Shown piece by piece: positions 7,301 through 16,300 of a stretch of 42,351 bases of DNA. The number at the start of each line of letters is the position of its first letter. Position 1 is the stretch's first letter. Source of the stretch: a virus; IMG/VR virus record IMGVR_UViG_3300049847_000287, positions 1 to 42,351 of that record, one strand, 5' to 3'. The notes under the pieces were generated by a model that ran no database searches, was not told the origin of the DNA, and saw only the letters and a program-made list of their open reading frames with translations. Made by a program: the position numbers and the translations under genes.

Positions 7301-10300
7301 TGTGATTCCTTCAAAAACGTGATCATGCTTTCACGGGCTTCGTCACTGAATTTCAGCGCCACCTTCACAGCCTCGTCCGGCTGCTTCCCCTTGATAGTTT
7401 CCGCCATTTCTTTTTTGGCGTCAGAGTATTCGCGCAGCCGCCCGCGTTCCTCTCGGTAGGAAATCAAGAGCGCCTTGTCCTGATCGGACGCATTCAACTT
7501 GTTGACACGCTCGGCGTAAAGGCGATCCGCTTGCCCACGCCGTGGCCGTGGCCCTGGCGGAATCTCCACGTTGAGACGCTTCGACAGCTCGTTCGCGTCG
7601 GCCATGCGCTCCCAATACACGGACTCCAGATAGCGCGAGTCTCCGCCTAACAGTCGATTGAGGCCGAGCGGTGCCAAAAACCGCCACTGGTCACGCAAAT
7701 CTTCTGGCAATCCGCGTTCCGCCTTGTTGTTGGTTGCCGCTTTGATGGTTTCGGCCACCGGCCCAGCAACAACGGGGAAGCCCATGAACAGCTCACGCAG
7801 CACTTCAGGCGCGGCATCGAGGCCAGTCATTTGACGTAGCGATTTTGCAGTATCAACCCAAAGCGGTTCCGTACTCGTCTTTGCGTTTTCGCTGCGGAAC
7901 TTCCCTTCAGCGTTTGGCTTCGCCAGCGGCGCACCAAACGCAGTCTTGTTGGCGATCACGTTCACCGCTGGCTTCACAACAGTCGGGGCCAGGGTGCTCA
8001 TGAAAAATAGCGCCGGGTCTTTGGAAATCGGGACTTCCGAGTAGCCGGTCGGCGCAAATGCCTTGATCCATGATTTCGCGCTTTCACCAAGCGCCTCACC
8101 CGGCGAGTATCGACCTGATTCCAATCGCATCAAGTTGACTGCCGTTGACCATGCGAGTTGAGCCTTGCCGAATCCGATTGGCAACTTGAGACAAGCATCT
8201 TTGGCCCAGCAAATCGGGATGTTTCGCTCTGCCTCATTGGTGCCGCGCTGGTCAACCAGATTGCCGAGAATTTTTTCGTTTTCAGGCGGCTCACCACCGA
8301 AGCTTTTCGCCATTCCGTAGAACAATGCGCCAAGCGCTGTCAGCGCCAAGAAATCAACCCAGCCCTGTCGCGTGTGCAGATCGCGCGCAAGATTGCTGGC
8401 ATCCTGAATCGTCGCATTCGAGAACGTATAGAGCGCCCGCACCATCGCCGTCTTCTTGCCTTTGTTGCGGAAGTTCATCAGGTCAAGCGTGTGGAATGCC
8501 GCGGCTTTTGGCTCGACGCCTTGCGCTCGCAATGCCTGATAGGACGCGAACGATGAAATCGTGTCAAACCAAGTATTCCATTCTTCTACCGCGTCCGTGA
8601 CGACATTCGGAATGCGTCGGAAGCCAGCCGTCTTGCGCAGCTCCTTCATCGCATCTTCCTTGGATTTATTCAGGAAGTCTCCCCACGTGGACAGAGCGCC
8701 ATCGCTCACGGCCTGTTTGAGGCTCAGGTACGTCGGCGATGGATTGGCGGGCGGCACCTTAAACGCCAAGTGCCAAGCGGCTTTCCACAGCTCGGGCGAT
8801 GACGAATATTTCAGCAAGTCGTAGCCGAGCTTCTTGCTGTCAATGGCGACACCTTGAGCGTCCTTGTATCGACGCGCCCGCACTTGAACCGCTTTGGCCT
8901 GCACGTCGCGCATCATGTTGATTGGCGCAAAGGCCATGATCCACTGCGTCACACCCTTGGAAATCAGGCGTGTTGGAATGCTCATGGCGCGCAGCATGCC
9001 GTCCGGCTGCTCGATACCCTTATTGTAAATCGCGTCTTGTACCGACTGATCCTTGAACCGCACTGAATACCAGTCATTCGTGATCGGATCACGCACCGCC
9101 ATTCCGCGTGGGTCAAGCTGTTGACCAGGCGACGTGATGCGCTCCGATTCAACGTGCTGCGAACCTTGCGGCAACCGGCTCATTGCCAGCGCTGCCAACT
9201 TGAAATCCTGCGACGCGATGCGGGCATGAATCGCGGCTCGCTTTGCCAGCGTGTTGACGTAACCGTTTTCAGCGACCGAATCACTGCCAACACCGTAGCC
9301 CTTCATGACCTTGGCGACCTGAGCATTCATGCTGTTGCTGAACAAATCGGTACGCACAAATTCAGTGAACGGATCAATCTCCGTATCGGCCAGATTCAAC
9401 GGAACGTAGTTGGGATACTTCGCCAACAGATCGGCCTGCTGTTGCGCCGTCATCAACCTTGAATCCACCATCATCTGCAAGCCCTCACGGTTTGCAGCGA
9501 TGAGAATTTGACGCCCTTCTTCGAGAAGCTTTTGTGACACGGTCTTTTCAATCGCAATCGCGACGGCTGCCGCCTGCTGATCGGTCAATCCAGCGGCCAA
9601 CGTGTTCAGCCCTTTGGCGCGTAGCTGCGCATTGGCGTCGGGAACATGCTTCGCTTTTGCGTATTCGCCAACGGCAGAAGCCGCCTCACGCACATCCATG
9701 CCGGTAACGTCAGCAATCGCGTTGGCGTTGGCCTCCATCTTCTTGCGCAGGCCGCGCGCAAAGTCTTCGTGCAACGCATCGCGCTTGGTCAGGTACGTTT
9801 TAAGCGACTGCCACAGCGGAACATCAAGGAATGAACCGTAGACCTTTTGCAGCATGCGCGCCACGGGAGCCTGATAGTCAACCAAGCCTTCTTGTAGCGC
9901 CCACTTGTAATCAACGTCAGCCTTGGCGGGCAGCAACTCCACAGCTCGATTTGGAGCCGCAGCGTTGATCGCTTTTTGCAGTGCAGACCCAGCGTCACTG
10001 TTTCGGCTAAATGCTACCGAACCATTGCTGGATGAAGTAACGTCACCGTTTTGTGACGTGGTTGGCTCATTCGGTTGTTTGAATGCAAACGTTCCGTTGT
10101 CAGTTTTTGAGGCTTTGCCGCTTTTTACCAACGACTCCCAAAGCGCTCGCGCGGGGGCGGCGATTTCTAAAACAGACTCGCCGTTTCTTGTTCGCGGCTG
10201 TGTAGATCGAAGCGGATTACCCGTTCCCTCAATACTTTGCTGATTAACCCATTCGTAAATTGCAGAGCCAATGCCTTGCTTTTGCGCGGAGTCTGGGATG

Positions 10301-13300
10301 AAAATATTGCGTACAACGTATCCAGCTTTATCCTTGAAGACCGTCACCTCACCAGATCGTTTGTCACCGTTCCAGTAGTAGCTCGTGAATTTTCCTTCGG
10401 GCGTTTTGAAGTCATGACCAGCGTCAAGCTGTAATAGCTTGCGGATTTGACCTGCGCCCGAATTTACGTCATCGGCAGAGCGCCCGGTAGTGTTGCCGAC
10501 GACGGTTTTATCGTTCGCCATTTCGTTCATTGTAGGGCGATTGAGTGCCGTTTTGCCGCCTGGCGCTTTCCACCCCGCCCACACCGTATCGTTCCCCGTC
10601 AGCATGTGAACGCCATCGGTCAGGCCGTTGCGACGAATCCCCGCGACAAAGTCAGCGATCATATCGTCAGTCCAGACAATTTTGATGCCCACTGCGTCAG
10701 TCAGCTTGCCAAGCCATGAGCGGATCAGGTCAACCAGTTTTCCCCACCCCTTGAGGTCGCGTGCTTGACCGTTCCCAGCCATGTCAGCAAGCGCTTCTTC
10801 AATGGCTTCGTCCAGCCCAATTCCATGCCGCGTCATCTGCTCTTGAGTGAGTTCGCGCAACGTGGCGTTTGTCGCGTACATTTCACTCAGAAGTTGCTTC
10901 GCGTCGCTACCAATAGTGTTGGCGAGCCCGCGATGAAAGCCCTCATGAAGCACCGTAAAGAGGAATTCTTCCGGTGTGCGGATATTGTCCGTCACAAGCC
11001 AGACACCATTGGTATCGTTGAAGTACGCGCCCCTGATTCCGCCGTCCGGCGCGCGCGCAAGCACGGCTTTGCGCTCTGTCTCGGGCATATCGGCGACAGA
11101 GCGCACGACGTTGATGCCGGACATTCCGGCCTTGGTCAGTTGATCGGTAAGCGCTAACGCATCATCGTGCGTGAACGGTAAGCCTACGCCGTTTCCGTCT
11201 CCGCGACGATACAAGACTCGCTCTTTTCCGTCGGTGGCAAGTCCAAGTTGACGCACGACAGATAGCGTCCGAGCCAGAATTGATCGGGATGTTCCCCGCG
11301 CTCCAGACTCCTCTTCGCTCGCCCGCCGTACCACGGACTTGAGGATTCGATGTCGCGCAGCCGTCGAGCCATAATCAGGCGTCGCTCTGCTTCCTCGGGC
11401 GGAAGTGGAGGCTCCCACGTCACTACGCCCGTTTTCGGGTCTACCGATACCGAGGATAGCCGATAGGGTCGGGGAGATGGGAGAGGCAATGTCATCCCTC
11501 AAATTCTCCGGGATCGCCTGCAAAACGTCAATCATTTTGTGAACGTTCCCGACATGATCGCCGTAGACCCAATCCAGTGCTTTGATGCCAAGAGTTGGAT
11601 CACCCTGAACTTGTCGCGGGTGCGGCGCCAGATGCTCAGTCGTGCCGAACTTCAATGCGCTGTTCAGCATGTTCTCGGTACGGCGCACCATCGCTTTGTC
11701 GGACAGTCCATCCGGATCACCGATAAACAGATCACCGTTGTTGTGGGCATAGTTCGCGGCAACCGCGTAGATTTGGCTCCCCGACATGCCAGGGTTCATG
11801 CGCGACACATCAATCCACACGTCCCGCTGGTCAAGCGGCAATGATTCCGCATTTTTGCCGGGCAGTGTGGTGGACAATACCTTCAGGCTTCCCTGCTCGT
11901 CGCGCCCGTTGTCGTAGGAGCGCACGTCATTGCCGTAGGGGTTTGGGTCGCGCACCCACAGATTTGCCACGCCTGGCGCTCCGGGGCGGCTCAGCTCGTA
12001 AAGCTGCTCGGTGCCAAACTTGGATTTCTTCGTGACGACCAGTCCCGGCGCGATGACCTTTGCGATTTCAGTAAGGTCTTTGCTGTTTGATTTCGGGTAA
12101 ATGAACAGGTCGGGCTCGCTGCCGAACGCTTTGAGGGCATCGGCCTCCGAAAGAAATGCGCGCTGAAACATCGGCATGCCTTGTGACGCATATTCGCGCA
12201 TCTTGTCGGTGATGTCGAAGCCGGATTGCTTTAGGTTTTCTGCATTTTGCAGACGTACAGCCTCTACAAACGCCTCATCTGACGTATTGAATGTGCCGAT
12301 GACACCCTGACCAGCACGTCCGCGCAACTCGAATTTTCCATTCTTAGGCCAAACGCCATAGTCAACAATGCCAGAAACCACGCCGGTGGTTGAGTTGTAT
12401 TCGGCCTGTTTATTCAGGACAATTTGCACCACCTTCCCGCCGCCCAATCTCTTGAGCGCGTCATTAGCGACTTGCGGGACAATTTTGTCGTAGAAGGCTT
12501 TCATGCCTTCGCCGCCGACTTTGAGGTCGAGGCCGGATAGGGATCGACTGCCGGGTGTGGCGTCTTTTTTGCGTTGTGGAGCCCCTTCGCCGTTGACGAT
12601 TTTTTGCGTCATGTCTTTGCCGATAAGGTTTGTCAGCTCATCGGCGGTGATGTCATTCTTCACTACGACGGTGCGACCATCCTTCTCGGCGTCAATCGAG
12701 TAGCGTCCATCCGATTCTTTGACATAGTTCAGGCGGTCGATCTGCTTTGATAAATCATATCTTTCCGCCGACTGCTCGCCATTGACCATCGCAACACGGT
12801 CGAATCCGTTGTCTACGGCGTAGCGGATCATTCGCTTGAGAGCGAGGCTTACCCATGCTTCGGTTTTGCCGACGAAAGGGGCGTTGGGAACCCTTGGCGC
12901 CTGTACGCTGCCTTGATAGTGCTCCAGTTTTTCAAGTGCGCCACGCTCAGTATTTGAAGCCGTGACGAATGCGCCAGTGCTATCCAGCACATGCCACTGA
13001 CTGCCGACTTTTTTGATTGACAGCTTTGCCGTTTCTGGTGAGCCGAACCCCTTCTTCTTGCCCTCCTGCCCCCAATCCGACTGAATCTCTTCGATGAACA
13101 GTACTCGCTTGCCGTCTGCGTCGGTGCGCTCGTTGAATCGAATGTGGGCAAGGATGTTGGGTTGATCCCAGTGCGAGGATTTGAAATTCTTTTGAGACAG
13201 GTCGTCGCCGAATTTGCCGCGCAAAAACGCTACGGCTTCATCCTTTGTTTCAAATTGACCGAGCGCCTGCCGTCCGTCGTAGACAACATAGTATCCACCG

Positions 13301-16300
13301 GACATTGATATGAAATGCCCTTCTGCTGGCTGCGCCTTTGGTGGCAACGTCAACAACAGCTCGCGGTAGTTCTCTCCTCCCGGAAGTTGGTATTGACCGT
13401 ATTTGGTTCCGGCGTCCAAGCTGCTCTCGTGCGACAAATACGCGGCTCGCAATTGGTCGGCCAGCGCCTTTGTTGCGGCACTCATGGCGCGCTGTTTTTC
13501 CTCAGTTAAATCATCGCGCTCTGCATCAAAAGCAAAGTCGGTTGCTCTAAGCTGCTCGTAGGATTCGTTAGCCGTCAGATGATCAACGAGCGCTTTATTT
13601 GCAGTTTTCAGTGCCGCTTTTGTTGCGGCGCTACTTCCCAGCTCCGTTTCCGTAACCTTCACGCCATTCGCATCAAGGTACTGCTGAACCTGTTCGCGCG
13701 AGACTTTCCCGGCTTGTAGATCAAGCCAATCCGTGATGCCGCTCCACTGGATTTCCTCTTGCTTGACGCCGAGTTTTGCCGCGTTGGATTTAAGCCACGC
13801 TTGCCACTGGTCGGCGGGCACAGTTTTGAGCGGTGATTTGCCAACAGCATCAGAAAGCGTTGAACGCCACAAAGGAGTGCCACTTGATCGCGAGAACATC
13901 GGTTGCTGACCCGCAGCGGCCCCTACGTCCGCCGTTCGGTTGCTGCCAGTTAGAGTGAATCCTTCAGGCGACGGTGCGTTGTCCTGCGCTGATTTAGCCG
14001 CAACATCGCGGGCTTTCTTGGCTTCGTCGGCGCGTATCTGCGCTTCAGATTGACCGGTGAGGTCGAGGGTGGGCCTAACTACTTCTGGCTGGCCTTCGCG
14101 CGTCGCTGCTTCTCCAGTTGCACGATTCGCTTCGCCTGATCCGGCGACAACTTTTTGAGTTTGGCTATCGCGTCCTGCAACTGCTTCGACTGAGGCTCGG
14201 GTTTCATTTTTTGTCCTGCTGAAATCTATGGCATCGAGAATAGCAAGTTCATGGTCGGAAAGCTTGCCAACCGCATCAATCGCCTCACCAAATCCGGGCA
14301 TCCAGCCAAAGCCAGGCTCACCAGTTGCGCGATAGTGATCGTACTCCGCTTCCGAAATATCAATGCCGTGCGACTCATGAGCAACGTGTGTCGATCCATT
14401 TTGGAGTTCACGTTGGTACGAACGGGCATAGTCAACAAACCGTTGCTGCGATGTGGAAAGCGAAAGATTGGCGACGGCCCTATCTATCGCCACCTGCGCT
14501 TGCGCTTCACTAAGGGCACCACCCTGTTTCGGGCGGTTCGGCCAGAACTCAGATTTCGGAACCCACTTGCTACGCGTAACCGTCTCGCTGTTGACCGTGC
14601 CGTCAGCTCCGCGCGCGCGCTGCAACTGCCCGCCACGAATGGCCCAGCCAATTTCTTGCTTCAGGCCAGAGATGTCCACCGCCGTATCACCGCCATTTGG
14701 CGAGGGGATCGCTGCCGCTGATTTCTTGAGCGCCAGAAAATCGGCCTCACTCAATGGATTTCCAGCATCATCGACACGCGCACCCAGTGCCCAGCGTGGC
14801 GTCGTCGCATCGGTCGCGGGTTGTTGAGCGATCCGTTTGCGCGCCGCCTTGTATCGACCAGACAACTCGCCGCCAAGAATATCGGGGCGGTTCAAGCGGA
14901 TCAGCGACTCATCGACTTCATCGCGTGTGTCTCGTTGGAAGCCCGCTTTCGGCAATCTATCCGTCTGCCCGGATCGAATGTAATCTTCGTATGCCGCTGC
15001 ATGTTCGTTGGTCACCGCGTTGAATGCGGCCTTTGCATCGCCACCCGCGTTGACGCGGGCAACAACCTCTCGCGCCAGCCGGTCTGTGGCTTCGCGCGCT
15101 GTTTCCGCTGGGACGTAATTCGTCGCAGCTATTGGGCCGAACGCTACTGGCCCTTGCTGCGAAACTCCTGTGCCAACTGCTCCATCTCCAGCACTACTTC
15201 GCGCAAAGTTTGATCTTGTGGCATCAGGGCTGACAACTGGCGCACCTTGTACAGTTGCGCTTCCATCCGTGCCGATATTTTCGGCGTTGGCTTCTCCGGT
15301 AGTACGCCCGTCTGCCGAAACGCCTGTACCTGTCTCGGGTCGGTTGGTAATGTCTCCGTGATTCGCTGTTGCGGCGTCAGTGGCGGTCGCGACATTGGCG
15401 GGGCCGACTGTTTGAGTCTCGCTGCCAATTGCTGGAGCTGCTGTTGATTCATCGGGCACCTCAGCGCGTTGTTGAATGTATTGCGTGATTTCGTTCGCCA
15501 GATCGGGGGGCGCGGTAACGATCAGGCGCTCAAACGCCACGGGATCGTTTTGCGCCACCGCCCAATCAGCGGCTCGATGTTCTTTCGCCCACGCCGAAAA
15601 ATTCGGCGCACCCGTTGCAAAGTCATTTTCTGGAATATCGGTAACCGTCGACGCGGCTACTGCTGTCGTCGATTCGGTAGCCGTTGCTGGCGATTGAGCG
15701 GCAGCAGATGCCCGGTCAATTTCTTTCAACTGCCGCTTTGCCGCAACGCCTTGCGCCACGTGAGCGATGCCCCCTGGTGCGGCGGCGAGAAAGCCAGCCT
15801 TCACACCAGCCTCAACGACATTTTGATACGGATCAACCGTTGCGCCCCCTGATGCGGCACCAGTGTTACCGAGATACGTTTCCGTCATTTCCTGCGGAAT
15901 TTCGGTCGCCACCTCTTTCCCAGCGCCGGTCGCGATCCCTTTGATACCTACGTCGCGTGCCTGCTTGCGCAGCGCTGCAATAGTTTGCTCGCGCCCTGCA
16001 TTGGCAAGCGCTTGCTCAACCGAGCCAAACTTGCCGACCGCAGCGCCCATCGCGCCGCCGATAGCGATCTTGCCGGGATTCTCCGTGTAGGATTGCAGCT
16101 TGACCGCCAACGCTTCCTTGGCCGTCTTTTCGTCGATTCCTGACGCTCGCATCGCGGCGTAACTTGGATCGGTCATCAGATCAGCGTCCGGCGTGTTGTT
16201 CACGGTCTCATAAATGTTGCCCTTGACCGCACCAACGCCCATCGCCGTTGATGCGCCGATCACACCAATCGTCCCGCCAATTGCAGCGGGGGCAATGGCA

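Noticed and set aside
7421-7687. Another +1-type frame at the end of the giant gene
   Set aside because: It reads as Arg/Ala/Ser-rich with no ribosome site and lies over a conserved-looking charged C-terminus of the main frame.
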